DNA of 64,000 nucleotides from NCBI GenBank assembly GCA_965153455.1, contig OZ234500.1, forward strand, positions 3,162,001 through 3,226,000, in the 5' to 3' direction. Source of the stretch: Sphagnum compactum. Lineage: Eukaryota; Bryophyta; Sphagnopsida; Sphagnales. Below, in pieces: positions 26,151 to 39,677 of the stretch (its first letter is position 1; each line of letters starts with the position of its first letter). A program made the translations under genes and the position numbers. The notes below the pieces were generated by a model, which did no database searches, was not told where the DNA came from, and worked only from the letters and a program-made list of their open reading frames with translations.

Positions 26151-29100
26151 TCTCCAAGTTATGTAAATAAATAATAAAATTTATAACAACCTTTTGGTTT
26201 CAGTTCTAAACTAAACAAACAAAAATACTCTTAGTTATACACATGATATGAAAATTGCATCACCAAAAATTTAAGAAATACACAAAATGTTTGAATATAG
26301 AAACTTTTTTTAAAAAAATTCATCTTGAATTTCTTAACAATAAGCATAAGCGCATGAAGGTCGTTGATGCATTGGGGCAAATCTATTGATATATTGCCAT
26401 GTGTCACTTGCTCAAGAGTTTCCCGCCCAAATTTCAAATTTTTAAATTTCAAAATTTAAGTTGAAATACAGTTGCATACTAGTTGCAAACAAGTTGAAAT
26501 GTCATATATATTGGGTAGTGGAATTGTATGTACGTGGCGTGATCATATGTGTTACTCAAGGTCGTACATTTGTTGCAAAAAATTGTTGATTAATAACTAA
26601 ATTTATCCTAATTATGATGTAGTTGTTACATGGGACTAAAATGCAACTTGTTAACAAAATCAAACATGCTTGACTATAACCATATATATTATGCGTACAT
26701 TATATTGTATAAATATATATCTTGCAACTAATTTGCAACTACAATACAACTCTTTGATTTTTTGATGTGGCATTTCATTTATTAATTTTTCATATTTCCA
26801 TGGAGTAGTTGTAATGCAATTATATATTAATTGTTTTGGAACTCTAGTTGTAGGGTACTTTAGTTGCCACGGACACAATTTTTAATAATGTAGATTTTGT
26901 TATATGACATATACACTACTTTTTTTTTTGTAATCTTATTATTATTTGGCTAATTATTATATTAAACATTCTAAATTTGGCAAACCTAATCCAAAAACGT
27001 TTTTTTTGGTGAATGGAAAATATCAAAAGAAAGCTTCTAAAAGGGTCACCAACCCAAAAAACATTTATCACATTTGAACAAAATTTCACATAAATGAATA
27101 AGCATCCCCCCTATTCCACCTTGAGAGGTGTCTATTTGTGGATTGCCCCATTCCTCATGTGCAACCTACACAAAAGGAGTATTAAAATATTTTTTATTTT
27201 CATCCATAGAAGTTTGTTCTTTTGAAAAAAAACAAAATTTGAAACTTTGAATGGCTCTATAAACAATGTAATTAGTGTTGAAGCTATCATGGTTCCATGT
27301 TAAAGATAAAAATTCCTAAGCTAATTAGTGCCATGGGCATCCTAGTAATTAAAAGGTTACTAGTGGTAGAAACTTACTATCCTTTACCAAAGGATGAAGC
27401 TAATGGGATTAATTAGATGAATGGTTGGTGGTAATCCACCAATCATGTAGGGATTTCTAATAAGGATTATGATAAGGATAAGGAAGATTTATATTCATGG
27501 AAGGCATGTGGACCTTGTATGATATGGGAGAAGGGGGACTAAGAGGAAGATAAAAAAGGATTGTGGATTGATCCCTTGTATTCGAGATTGGATGTGGTTA
27601 AAAGAGTTATCCTGGGGAAGAAGTATGTATGTGGCATTGGAGAAAGAAAGGAGGAAAATATGGAAGTAGAATGTACACTTATCATTGCAATGGAAAACGG
27701 TTAATGGATTTTCATGGCTCTTTGTTGATGTTTTTGTTTTATCTAAAATATGAAAGAGATATAAGGAAAGTAGTTCATACTAGGACTATATAAAGTTTTG
27801 TTGTGTTTGGATATTAATTATGCGTTTTTTTCTATAAGTTTAAAAGTATTATCTACTTTTTGTGGTAGTCTCTAGAGTAGGAAATACACTCTACCACAAG
27901 ATAGTAACTACCACTAGAAGGCAACAATAAAGAGGTAGGCCTAAGATTTAAAGTATGCATGGAAGGTAATGTTGTTATAGACAATAGGTAGCATAGTTAG
28001 AAGGTCTCTAAGGGCTACAAACGGTAAGTAACATTATAAGAGGTTTATAGGTGTTACAAATGATAGGTATAATCTACAGGAGGTTTAAAGGTAATTGTCG
28101 GTCTTCTTTCAAATTTGTAGTGACAATAGGTGTAGGATAATAGCTATTGCAAAATGATAATTATTGAAAGATGGTAGATAGAAAGAAGACATGTCTCATT
28201 TTCATGTCTTTCCATTTTATTTTTCTATTTGGTAGCCCTTTCCTTGATGGTAATTAGGTTGCTAAATTACGTGGTTTTACATACCATGGTATTATAATTC
28301 AACTCAATTTTCCATAAACCAAAATGTTTTTATAATTCAATTTAATTGAGTTTCTAATTGTTAAATAAAGTGCATTATGGTAAAACATGTTTGCCAAACC
28401 ACATCAAAATCATGGCTTTCATAAACATCAACAATACACATTAATGTTTTTTTTGGGCAAAATTTTGCCAAAAGCTAACCAAAAAAATTGGCAGCAACCT
28501 TCCCAAAGGGAAAAATATATTTAAAAAGAGGTTTTGACCATATTGAATTTTTTAAAAAAGTGACATCGCTAGCATGATCATTTAGACACAGAAAAATGTT
28601 TTTTAAAAAAAGGCAATTCAAAGTGTCACTTCAACAAATGTGATGAATGTGATGACTATGTTGTTGAAAACATGATGTTGGCCATTCCGTCATTCCATTT
28701 TGGACTAATAACATCCATATGACTTGCTAGAGATTTTCCATCTTAAGGTTAAAAGTCATTAAGGGTGTAGACTTAATAAATTATTATTTACAAGGGACTT
28801 AAAATTGTATGCAAGGATGGTCAACCACCAATAGCTAGAGCTATGGGCAATGAAAGCTTGTTACTTGAGATTAATCATTAATTTGTTCATGTCAAGATTT
28901 GAAAGTCAAAACTTGTGAGTGAATTGTAGTTTGCAAGTTGCGAGTGTCAAATATTTAAGTTTGAAGTGCATGATTTATCATTCACAACTCTTATAATTTA
29001 TAGATTATGTGCACGTTGTTGATTATTGAAAAGTTCAAGCACATTACACCACACACAATGCATTGCAAGACTTAGGAATTGAAAGTTGTCAACTATGATT

Positions 29101-29870
29101 TTTTTGCCTTTTATGATTTTGTAAATTGGTCATTTGATCAATAGTGCACATTCGTTGATTCACATTGGCATTGTTCAAACACATTTTCACGGTTCTTCAA
29201 ATGCTTGTGTTTAGTGTTCAAAGTTCAAAGGGAATCACAACTTGCAACATGTTCAAATGGAGTTTTTTTCATTTTTTATTTTGTGTGATTTTATAGTGTA
29301 AAATCAACTCATTTTGTAAATTTAAACTTCTTTTTGTATGTTTATCCTAATTGGTTGTTTGCTTGTAAACCACAAGGTGTATGTGGTATTTGGGTGGCAA
29401 AAGATTGATGGTGAAGTTTCATCATCTTTGTTTTTGTTTGTATAAAAGTCATTTTCTTCAAGTTTGTGAGGTCCACCAAAACTTCCATCAAACTTTAAAT
29501 ACAAAACATTGTTCAATTTTAGGTTTCTTCCATCTACCCTTGAATCACCTCCCTTGAAATATTGAATGGCTTCCGTTCATGTTTTGATATTAATGATGTT
29601 TTGTCTAACAACATTGTAATTGATGCAACTGTCATAGATCTTGAGTAAAACCTTGAATTATCAAAATATGTTGTGAAAAAACAAAAATACAAACTTGGCC
29701 GTAAATTTCAAGATGTTTGGGCAATTCAATTGCCATGGGCATAATCTATCATTGATGGGGATGGTTTGGTGATGATGCGCCCCCAAGTTCCTTGTTAGAC
29801 CCAAAAAGGGTCCAATTATGTTAAAGAGCGGAAGTAGTTGGAACTTGGTGCCGCTCCTAGCTTCCAGCAC
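26151..29870. other. AT-rich gene-poor DNA
   Basis: No coding sequence recognised. TTGCAAC/GTTGCAA motifs are again enriched between 26470 and 26880. That block ends GTTGCCACGGACACAATTTT at about 26861-26880 followed by TAATAATG, which resembles a worn CACTA-type end, but no partner end was found. The remainder is homopolymer-rich with short frames. Confidence 0.4.
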
Positions 29871-30610
29871 TAAAGGGGGTGAAAGGGGCGTGCTGAAAGC
29901 TCCGAGATTAGATTAGGAAGAGGGACAACATATTTAGTTACTCGGTCCTGCATCAAAATCAACCAACAAGTTGGTTAGATCACATTCGGAAACACTCTTG
30001 GTGTTGGGACAAGCCACGGGCAACACGGACTCACTTGACTCACCACGGCCCGGACTCGGGAGAAGCCACCACCTTCCCCCATATAGTATTCTCTGCGTTT
30101 GCCCATGGCACCTACATCCGAATGGCTTTTTGTCCCGGGACTCCCAAGGAGGAGTCCCGAAATTGTCCCGGTTTAGATTCTTGAAACTTTGGAAGCTCAT
30201 AACTCCCAGCTCAGACCTCCAATTGGGATGAGGTCTGAAGCAAACTTGTAGCTCTCCTCAAGAGATTTCAACAGTGTATTGCACTTGACCTGCACACACC
30301 GGGATCGGGTCGATTCTTGACTTTTAGTGGTTGGGAGTCAAATTGCCAATTTGACTCCCGGCCATTCTTTTGACCATAACCTATGCTGCAGATATCTGAA
30401 TGGCTCATGCAAGACCATTTTCAATATTTACACTTCAAGACCTTTCCAACGGTATGAAGAACACCTCAATGCAAGGTGTTTTGACCCCTGCAATCAAGCT
30501 CTGAGTTTTTGGGAGTCCCGAAGGATTCCAAGTTCCCACTTTTGGGAGTGTGAGTTTCATCCTCACACTTGCCTCAAAGTGGGGTTGCGACAGGTGAGTT
30601 ATGTAATTTA
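29871..30610. other. GC-richer island of unknown nature
   Basis: This block is clearly GC-richer than its surroundings and contains repeated GGGAGTCCCGA-type words (30140-30165, 30509-30521) and frames on both strands (29971-30231 plus, 29934-30200 minus, 30327-30683 plus), none with a recognised domain. It resembles the non-coding part of a retroelement, but no long terminal repeat pair or primer-binding site was identified. Confidence 0.35.
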
Positions 30611-30762
30611 CATAGTCTATTCAAAAGTTGGAGGTAGAAGAAAATTGTTAATACCCAACTTTGATTATTTGTTGAAACATTAAAGGAGGAAACCACTTCT
30701 ATTATGTTGGTGGTGAAGTTAAATTTTTTAATATTTAAACTTTTTGCACATGTAAGAAAACT

Positions 30763-32598
30763 ATGTTATGTTTTATTAATGTTCTTCTTGTTTTTATTCT
30801 CCAACTTGTCATTAATCAAGGTTTGGCTTCTAATAAGAGGAAATTTATCCAATTTGTTATCATTTTGTACTTGATATTTCATGGTAGACCCATGATTTTT
30901 TTTGAAAATATGAATTTTCTTTTTGAATTGCTAAAAGTTAAACATTTCCCAAATAAACACTTATGTTACAATGTATGGTTGAAACTCTCCATATACCATT
31001 GTCATGCAAGTTATGATGTTTGCCTTGTCTTGTGATGAAGTTATTTTAGTTGATAACTAGTTTTGGTTTTCAATCCATGCATGTACCATTCAAAACTAAA
31101 CGAGGGTCCTTACATTACTATATGATTTAGAATGTAAATTTAATGGCTCTAATGCAGCTAATTTGATTACAATGATTATGCAAGAAAATCTCATCAATGG
31201 AGGTATTTTAAACCTTGATTTCATTTCCGAAAAACTACTATGTCTTTTGGTGCTAATGGGGTTATTTCAAGGCTATTGCATGGGTGTTAATATCCAACTC
31301 CAATTTCAAGTTGTTCCATTCATGATTGGTGTTCATTGCATAGTGCATTAGACAAATTTAATTGTCCAAACCCTTTCTATTCTACACATGGTTAATCATC
31401 TTGAGGTAGTCATGCATTCATTATACATATATTTTTCCAACTTTCCAAAAAGGCACATAAAATTGGCTAAGTTGGGGGAAATTATGGAAAAAAGGGCATG
31501 AAGATCTTGAATGGCATCAAGACCCATCAAATTTCTATGTTAAGCCCATTCAAATGGGTGTTATAAAAATATCATCCATTATTGTTGAAGATGGCATTTG
31601 ATAGCCCTATAATCCAAACTATTGTCTCCAACTTGGAATATCTTGTTAGTATTGAAACTTCCCTAAACCTTGCCAACATTGCCCCTCTTATCAGCATTCT
31701 GAAAATTGATTAAATTTACACAAGCCTATAGTGCCTTTATCATTGATTTGGTGCAAGTAATCAAGTTAACCTAAAAATTATTACATGAAATGTTCTTGGA
31801 TCCTTCTACTTTTTTCAAAACTAACTCATTTGTATCTTCCTAGTCTCTTGTGGAAGGTAAACATGTGATAATTTTGACGAGATGGATTATAGGTATGAAA
31901 AGTGACATTGATCACTTGGCATTTGAGTGCCAAACAAACCACATTTGGGCACAAGTTCAAAATTCTAATATGAATGTGAGCTGTTATGTGACTAGGGACA
32001 TTTTTGAAGTGGTTGTGGCAAGTGTCAAGCTTCAATATTCGAAAGTAGCCTCAAATTAGTGGCTGAACTACACATGTTTTCCACAACTTTAGTTGCATGA
32101 AGCATTAAGTATTGTGTATCTTCATGATTGGTTGCTTGAAGAATGTGATGAATCATTTGACACCCATTTCAATATTATGAAAGCTTTCTTCTGTACCCCA
32201 AAAAAGATAGGGGTTGCTGAACATGTGGTTATTGAGGTGTTGTGTGCATCCACCCTAGACGTGCAAAAATCCATGTTCAAAATTACAATGAAAAGTAATG
32301 TTGAAGTTGCCTTGGGCCCTTTTAATACTATCAACCCTTTGACCAAAATGTGAAGGATCATATTTAATTTTGCCATTTTATTTTGCAACGTTTCAAAGTA
32401 TGTGAAATGGGTGCAAATTGCCATGATTCAAGTGTTGGGTTTAATGGAAGGCGAAGAGGTATTTGTCACCTAAATTTCATAAAAACTAGGATTTGTAATC
32501 AATTGACTAAGAACTTCGCTTTGTTTGCGTGCATCTTTGGATTTTCATTTTCTACAATGCACAATTTTCTTTATGATGAAGCTACGAGGATTTGGTAG
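30763..32598 (+). pseudogene. decayed hAT transposase (ZNF862/KIAA1586-like)
   Basis: Read with frame jumps and stops, the plus strand gives the expected order for a hAT-family transposase of the type often annotated zinc finger 862-like: HGRPM (about 30880), AANLITMIMQENLINGG and FISEKLLCL (31155-31250), PFMIGVHCIVH (about 31319-31350), FPKRHIKLAKLGEIMEK (about 31440-31495), KILNGIKTHQISMLSP (about 31500-31550), TRWIIGMKSDIDHLAFEC (about 31880-31932), NHIWAQVQN, LDVQKSMFKITMKSN (about 32257-32300), FNTINPLTKM, and finally the C-terminal dimerisation tail with RICNQLTKNFAL and MHNFLYDEATRIW (32490-32598). No continuous reading frame survives, so it cannot encode an active enzyme. Terminal inverted repeats were not located. 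Confidence 0.8.
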
Positions 32599-33770
32599 TT
32601 AAAGAAGCATTGATATGTCTTAAATGCTTAAAGGCTTTTCAATTGCAAGCTACACAATGTCAAGCAAGTTTTGTGTTGTTTTATGTGTTGATATTTTTGT
32701 TTTAATTATCTACATTATGATTCTATTGTTTTTGGTGGTTTTCTAGTTTTCTAACATGGAACACAATTTTCATGGAATTATTGGCCCTTTGTTTCCATGA
32801 TCTTCATTAATTTAGTGACCATTTATTTCCAAGTTCCAACTTCCCAAATATGTTTTCTTTTCTTTTAAAAACATGACTAACTTACCAGCTTGCAAGAAAC
32901 ATTATGTTGTTGTGGGTAGAATCTTTGATGACCGAGGTTCAATTCCCCCATAATGTGATTTCAAGCTTTTTAGCAATGTTCCATGAAAAGCTATAGCCAA
33001 ATTTTCACTGTTGACTAACTCTTTTTCATCAATTTTGAATGAAACCCTAAATAGTGCTCGCCAAAACTTTCTATTCCCACCCCTAATTGGTCACCAACAA
33101 TATTCAAAAAAATGAAAATCCCTTTCACCAAATTGGTGATGTCAAAGAAAAATGTTTGCATAAATTTTTCTTCACAAACGCAGGCATATTTGCAAAATGT
33201 GCAATCCTTTACTTGCCAAGGTGGCAAATTGTGCAATTTTTCAAAAAACAGAAATAAAAAACAACCTGCAACACACCTGTTTGCTTGGCCAGTGGAATGT
33301 CTTCCCACCTAATAGAACCTATTGCTTTAAAAAAAATATAAATGTAGGTAAATATTACCTATTATCATAGATAATAAACCCAACAAATTTCTTGCATCCC
33401 TTTTCCAAAGGAAAAAATAAATCTCTCATGTGCTTTCTCTTCTTTTAGGAACAGTAGCCTTGTATCTTTACCATTCCTGCAGTAATTTCATTATATTCTT
33501 ATTTTTTTCTTATTTTTGTCAGAGTGAAAAAAGAAAAGGAAAAAGGAAAAAAGAAAAAGAAATCATCAACAAGATGCTGGAATGGTAAAACTTGAAATTT
33601 CCTTCCTAATCTTAATTTGTCAAAAATATCCTTTCACAAAATGTTTTTCTTCCCGCCTGCCCCCTTTTCCCCACACATACACACACAACTTTTGTTTCTG
33701 TTTTTTTGGCCACGGGCAACCAACCCTATTTGAGAAGAAAACCAAATGACACAAGAAACCGGCGGTTATT
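32599..33770. other. intergenic DNA upstream of RPA3
   Basis: No gene recognised. Contains a tRNA-like remnant (32900-32955) and purine-rich AAAAAGGAAAAAAG tracts near 33525-33560. Confidence 0.5.
32900..32955 (+). other. tRNA-like remnant, truncated
   Basis: CATTATG (32900-32906) pairs with CATAATG (32949-32955) as a 7-bp terminal stem, and GGTTCAATTCC (about 32936-32946) matches the Pol III B-box. Total length is only 56 nt, too short for a complete tRNA, so this would be a deleted tRNA pseudogene or a chance match. Confidence 0.3.
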
Positions 33771-33800
33771 TTTTCCGGCGCTGTGTGCCGGTTCTTAGAC

Positions 33801-33808
33801 TTTCCCGC
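33801..33808 (+). promoter_or_regulatory. E2F-like site upstream of RPA3
   Basis: TTTCCCGC is the E2F/DP consensus of plant S-phase genes. It sits about 330 bp before the RPA3 start codon in an otherwise AT-rich region, inside a GC-rich patch containing CCCGCCCTCGCCCGCCCTCG. A near match (CTTCCCGC) lies at about 33649-33656. Confidence 0.6.
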
Positions 33809-33838
33809 CCTCGCCCGCCCTCGCTCCTCGAAAACCCC

Positions 33839-33847
33839 AAACCCTAA
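33839..33847 (+). promoter_or_regulatory. telo-box upstream of RPA3
   Basis: AAACCCTAA matches the telo-box found near transcription starts of plant genes for replication and translation. It lies about 30 bp after the E2F-like site and about 290 bp before the start codon. The pairing suits a cell-cycle-controlled replication gene. Confidence 0.55.
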
Positions 33848-34129
33848 AACTGTGCACGAAGAACTGTCCGCGGTGCACAGATCGGAAAGGCTCGTGATTC
33901 GGATTCTTCAGGCTGTAGATCTTCCTGATGCAAGTCTGTTTGCAGATTGTGTGTGCGCATTTTCGTGATCTCCGATTTTACGTTTGTGCGCGCGCGTGCA
34001 AATCCGGGTGTACAATTTTGTATGTAGTTGTGTATTGCTTGATCTGTTTGTATGCGAGTTGGTGTATGCGAGTTGGGTGTGTAATTTGTGTGTTTGATAC
34101 ATAATTGAGTTAGGTTTTTGATTGAAACA

Positions 34130-35046
34130 ATGACGGACACTTGCAATCCTCGGCCCATGGTGAATGCGGGGCTGTTGAAGAAGTACGTGGGTCGAAGAGT
34201 CACTACCGTGGTAAAGGTGTTCAGGTCTGATGGTGCGGATTTGGTCGGCCAGGCGCCTGACGGTACTTCTATCACCGTGCGCAAAGCTGCTAGCAGCGGC
34301 ATTACCCTCTCACACTTCGTCGAGGTTGTGGGCGTTGTTGAGGGCGACAGTGCTCTGCGAGCTGAAATCTGTACCAATTTCGGAGATACTTTCGGTCCGT
34401 TGTCGAACTTTATTACGCTTCGTTCCTCGTCTTTGCTGCAGCTTTCCTCTTTTGCGCGAGGTTTTTTCATTAAAATGGAAAAGCTAAAGAAACTGCACGG
34501 GCTTGAGAACAACACAGACACAAAGAGGAGCACAAATTTCAATTAAAACTTCACTGCAAATCCTAAACCCTTTGATTGAACTGATTAGGAAAGGAAATGG
34601 CGTTCAGGTGCTTCTGTTTTCCAGATAATCAGATACACCTTGTTTTCAGATGAAAGGTTTAGGGTTTACAAATCAAAAGATGAAATGTCTTTGGAACTTC
34701 CTCACATATTTGAACACATGCAAACTGCTTATGCAGGATTGCAGAAGCATGTACATGTGCAGTATGGATTGTAATTAACAATATTGCAGTTTTAGGGTTG
34801 GCAGTTTTGGCTAAATCTATTTTCTTTGGAATGATACCTGGAACATTGCACCATGTTCCCCATTGTTTGCCTTGATATCCAAAAGGTCCTTACTGAAAGA
34901 CAGAGTTATAGGTGTGGTTCTTGATTGGATTGGTTCCTCAATTACTGCTATGCATCTGATTCTTGTCTTCTGTGCTTGCAGATATGGTGACATATAACCA
35001 GTTGTGTCAGCTTGCAAATTGTGACAACAGAGACTGCTTTGTATGA
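34130..35046 (+). CDS. RPA3: replication protein A 14-kDa subunit (RPA3), two exons
   Basis: RPA3 is the smallest subunit of the heterotrimeric single-strand DNA-binding protein used in nuclear replication, repair and recombination; its single OB-fold mediates trimer assembly. Exon 1 is 34130-34394 and exon 2 is 34982-35046 (109 residues; plant RPA3 is about 105-110). Exon 1 gives VNAGLLKKYVGRRV (residues 10-23), VVKVFRSDGADLVG, HFVEVVGVVEG and ICTNFGDTF. The phase-1 intron starts GTCCGT and ends CTTGCAG; joining adds an Asp and then MVTYNQLCQLAN, ending DCFV. This matches the NFGD.FD...YN.L..LANG......FI ending known in plant RPA3. Without splicing the frame runs to 34546 with an unrelated tail, so the split model is better. 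The first ATG after the in-frame TTG at 34118 was chosen; a second Met follows at residue 9. An E2F-like site and telo-box lie upstream. Confidence 0.9.
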
Positions 35047-36478
35047 TCAAGCTTTTTTGAGGGATGCTGGAATTTTGTCTGTGACAGCTGCACATGACTT
35101 AGAAAGATACTTCAAGACCATTGCAATTCCACAGCATGGTGCAAAGTGAAAGACAAAAATAGTGAGTTTTGAGAAGATAGGATTTCTGTCCAAAAGGGAA
35201 GTTACAAGTTTCCCACTCTTGGGGGAATGAGAAACTGCCTAATGACAAGAACCTTATGTCACCTCCATGGACACTCATTGGTACTGAAGTGCACGAGCCT
35301 GTGGGTATGCCCAAAGCCCATTTTCCACATCAATGCTTTCTCTTGAGCATTTTGACAAAGCAGTGGAAGTTACTCTCGTTCAATCCAAGTCCTGTTTTTT
35401 GAGCTTGTCCTGGATAGCATTTCTCTTGCGGCTTCTTTTGTTTTCCTGTATTATTTACTTGGGAGTGCTGAATATCAAAGTTGCATGGCAATTACTGAGT
35501 TGTGATGTATATTGTCTCTTGCATTTCTTGCAGTTTATATGCAATTCTGCACTTCCATTTATTTGTCATTGTGGACTGTTGTTTGTGAAAGTTTGTGAAG
35601 CACATACAAATATATAGGCTGGATTATAATATGTGCTTGATAGCAAGGTTTAGGTTGAAAGTTGAAATGCAGACCATTTAAAAATATAGTAGTGGGTTCT
35701 TCACACAATACTCGTGTGGCCTGTGCTGTTGGCCCAAGTGTTACCATGTACTCAATTGATTTTTCCTTCCAAAACCTGGTTTTTTGGATTTTATTTGAAT
35801 CTTCACTTAAAAATCAATATCTCCCACATTCTGAATCCAAATCTTACCAAATAAATTCCATTAAATCCTGCTCATCAAGATCTTTCCAACAACGCCAAAG
35901 GCACAATTCCTCCTAAATTTTCAGCGAAGATTTAATTTAATTTTAAGTGAAGAAATCATTCAATATTCAAGAACTTTTGCACCGCAAGTCCAAAATGTCA
36001 TAAATCAAAGCCTATGCACCCCTCCTCATTGAGAGCTTTCCAAAGAGACCAAGTATGCGATCAAAGCATCCCGTTTTGGTGGATTTCATAAGTACAAATA
36101 ATACAATACAATACAAACAAACTACCTTGCTTCATAGATAGATTGCTATTCATATTCAGTATTTTCTAGTATTGATATGCACAATAACTACAACATATCA
36201 TGATCAAAGAATCATAAATTTGGTTATACTCATAATGTAGTAGCATGTAAAATTGAGAATTTGTGTAACACCTATGTCATTTTAGGTTATTTTAAATGTT
36301 TTTGGAAATTTTTATATTCTTATCATATTGCCTCACAACTCATTCTGACACCCAAAGTCTTATTCACAACATCCAATAAAAGATCGATGGCCAGAACCAT
36401 CACAAGGGAAACAAAAAAGGAAGGCCAAAGAAAGGCCAAAAGATGAATAACCCGAAAGAACCAAAAAAAGGGAGAGAG
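35047..36478. other. 3' flank of RPA3 and intergenic DNA
   Basis: The first few hundred bases are presumably RPA3 3' UTR. Several plus-strand frames (35333-35617, 35662-35916) lack recognisable domains. No separate gene is supported. Confidence 0.45.
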
Positions 36479-39223
36479 CTAGTCCCTTTCATTGTAAGAC
36501 GTTATCTCACCCACGGCCCTTCTAATGTCGCTTGCATGCAAATTGTGAAATTTAATAGTAATGGGAGGTCTAGAACAAACATCACTCGCCAACGCAATTT
36601 CCCTCTCTATAGTAGAGGTGAAAGCATGTTGAAAAGCAATATTAACATGTTGCTTGAAAAATTGAATGCAAAAAGATAAGGATAAATGACCTCTCAATTG
36701 TTTATCGTGGAAAGACGTGCACATTCCTTGATGGAACGATCCATATTGCGCCCAAGTGTGCCGTGCACCTCCATGGCCATCCAAATAAAATGGTGCCCCT
36801 CATGAAGCCCTCTATACTTGTGATTTTAACAATGGCGCTAAATTCCACAGTTGCACCTGTTAGTTGACTAATGATATTCGAAGCCATTGTTTCCTGCGTC
36901 GAATTAATAACCACCACATCGACAACAAAGACCTAGTCCTTTCGAGTCATGTAAAGATCGGCTTTTAATGAAATTCTTGATGTAAAGGTGTACCACCATT
37001 ATCTCCACACAACGTGCCCACTCTCTTAAGCGAGGGCATACATGACGTTTCGGATGGCGTCATGTGTGGCTATCCGTTGACCTCCAAACGAGCAGCGAAC
37101 TAAATATGTGCTTGATGTGTCCAACTCGTGTCCACATTCACATGTGAAAAAACAAGATGTCGAGGGTTAAATCAAATTGAAACAAAAACGCAACGCTGAG
37201 GTGAAGTAAAGTGTGTGATGTGAAAAGAACGGATAGATGGCCTAACAACCAACCATAGTTATACCCCCTTGCTTAAACGAATGAATGCGAGCTTTGGATG
37301 TTGAGGAAATGGAGTCATCTTCCAAAATAGACCTAAGGGATGTGTCATAGTGGATGTCCATCAAAGATGTTTATAGACCTAGGGTGCCAATAACTGCCAG
37401 ACTTTCAAAAGAGGGGTGCATTTCCCTAGCTGAAAAAGGAAGGCCATCTCATAGTGCATGTAAGCATGATTAAAGTAGGTGTGGGCCACCCTCAACTTGG
37501 GTCTATCGAAAATATGAAACTTAAAGCACAAATACAGAGCCACCAAAGCCCAACTCCTTAAAAAAGTAGATGGGTCGTAATCCTCCATAAAGAGAAGGCT
37601 TATACCACCAAAGGATATCGATAGTTGAGCTTGACACCTTGCTAAAGGGCCTTGAAAATATTCCCACGATCTTGGACCCATAATGACTTCACATACTTGC
37701 ATAATTCTCCTATTGAAACTTGCCAAAAGAAACAAGAAGGAAGTAGGAGGTATTGTTCGTGTGAAATAAGAAGGTCGATGAACTACACATGAGGACAAAA
37801 TGCCAAAAGCAACATGGGTGTCTCTAAGGAAAGGAAGATCATCAATATGCACCACATCTTGAAATAAAACCTCATCCAAAAAATGCGTGGTAAAGTCCTG
37901 AAAAGCCACTGGCACACCTAAAATGCGTAACCCATCTGTGACCAAAGTGCAGCCCTGAGGAATATTTATGCCTAGAGAGATCCCGGATGGACTCCAAAGC
38001 TTACACTTTGACACTTTGACCCTAAGCCCAACTAGGGTTAATTGGGTCGAAAGGTGGTCCAAAGCACGGGTAATTTCATTCATAAGCCCCATGATGTCGG
38101 TTTTGTTCACTAGGGATGGAAAGATGTAATTGGGGGCTTATGTGATGGTCTCTAAGAGAGTTCGATTATGGGCCAAAGCCAATAAAGGACCCCTAGGGGG
38201 TCACCCTACCTCGTGCCTGAAGATGATTCAATAATGGCGACCCCTCCACATGCTACCCATGCTGGTAGTAAAAAGAATTATGAACACCATAAAACAATTT
38301 GGTAAAAAGGACAATGCCCATCAAAAGCCCCCCAACATCACACAACTTTTTAAATAGAAGCTCAATGCTATTGAAAGTGTTTTTGATGTCAACTTACATC
38401 ATGGCCTAATCAAGGTGTAGGTCGAAGAGGGTTCAGATGTCAAAAAGGATGGCCTCGTAGCCTCCAAGGGTCGAAATTCCAAACTAATGGGGGGATAGAT
38501 GCTCCTAAAATGGCCCTTGAAGATGTAGGACAATGGAATGACTAATAAGTCAAAGAAACATTTCGCCTACGGCAATAAGACGAAAACCACAAGTGTCCTT
38601 TGCCATTGCCAACAATCTACTAGCCCTCAACACTAGGGCCATTGACCTAAGGATATCCCCATGAACAATAGTAGCAACAGCCTAAAATAATTTTGAAAAC
38701 CTTAAGGATGGGTCTTTTGGTATGAGACATCCCAAGATATGATCATATACCATCCTAAAAAGCCCGCTTGAAGACAAATGGGGAGCAGTGGCTAAGGCTT
38801 GGGCATATATAGTCCTATCCAAGTAAAAAATGTGTTCAGGTTGATAACCAAAAATAGGTGGAAGGACAAGGTTTGAAGGAGGGGGGTGCAACTGGTGCAA
38901 AGCAATAACGGTGTCCTTTGAAAGAATGAGTGGCGTCATGGGTTGGAGAGCTTTGGCAATGCAATTGTATTCACTGACTTTCCCTAAAATTCAACATCAG
39001 TGAAAACGAGTGGACAAAGAAATCTTCCCATGAGTGGTGAGAATAGGGTGCACAGGAGGCACATGAAGATTCTTTCTAAAGAAAAGACCAGTTGTTTGCC
39101 ATAAACCTCTTGAGGGGAGCAAAAACCTTTCATTGACCTGAACGACCTCCTCAAGTATAACACAAACACTAATGCAACAACACGAAGGAAAGGAACCATG
39201 TTAACTTGTCCATCGGGTCTCAA
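36479..39223 (-). pseudogene. decayed LINE (non-LTR) reverse transcriptase
   Basis: Reading the minus strand from 39223 downward: FGYQPEHIFYLDRT and LSSSGLFRMVYDHI (38682-38939); after an in-frame stop, AVATIVHGDILRSM and KDTCGFRLIAVGEMF (about 38670-38550); palm motif VDIKNTFNSIE (about 38390-38360); GGLLMGIVLFTKLFYGV; then a long frame (38110-37379) with GLRVKVSKCKLWSPSGIS, GLRILGVPV, FLRDTHVAFGILSSC, RPSYFTRTIPP and the ISFGGISLL block. The C-terminal region continues near 36784-36479 (SIEREIALASD, LHASDIRRAVGEI). The order matches plant LINE ORF2 polymerases. Where homologs carry the catalytic DD (LVDDTHI-like), this copy reads LVNKTDI, and there are several stops and frameshifts. No endonuclease domain or poly-A tail was identified. 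Confidence 0.8.
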
Positions 39224-39677
39224 GCAATTCGGTCAAAAGGTAAGCAAAAAATTTACCTGACCTCGTCCTAGATGGCTCGAGGGATCCTATGAAACAAATG
39301 AAGGCATGTGAAACGAAACTCAAATAGCCCCAAAATGGAACTAGATTGAGCCCAAAGTCAACCCTAAGAAGCAAGAGGAATAGAACCAAGAGAAACACAG
39401 GAAAATAAGACACCTGCAAATATAAAATAGTTTGGCTAGCCTGGGAAACGAAACTAGTAGGAGGTTGAGCACTTTTGACATGCCTCGAGAAGCTATTTAA
39501 AATGTAAAGGCCAGAATAATGAGGACAAGGGGTATCTCAAATCGATAAGGGACACAAGAGGGAGTGATTAAAAAAAAGGCTACACCCAAAACCCCTTAGG
39601 AAGGAAAAGCCCAAGCAACCCCCCTAAAAATTCAGTATAATAATAATAGTAATAATTATTATTATTATTAAAAAAAA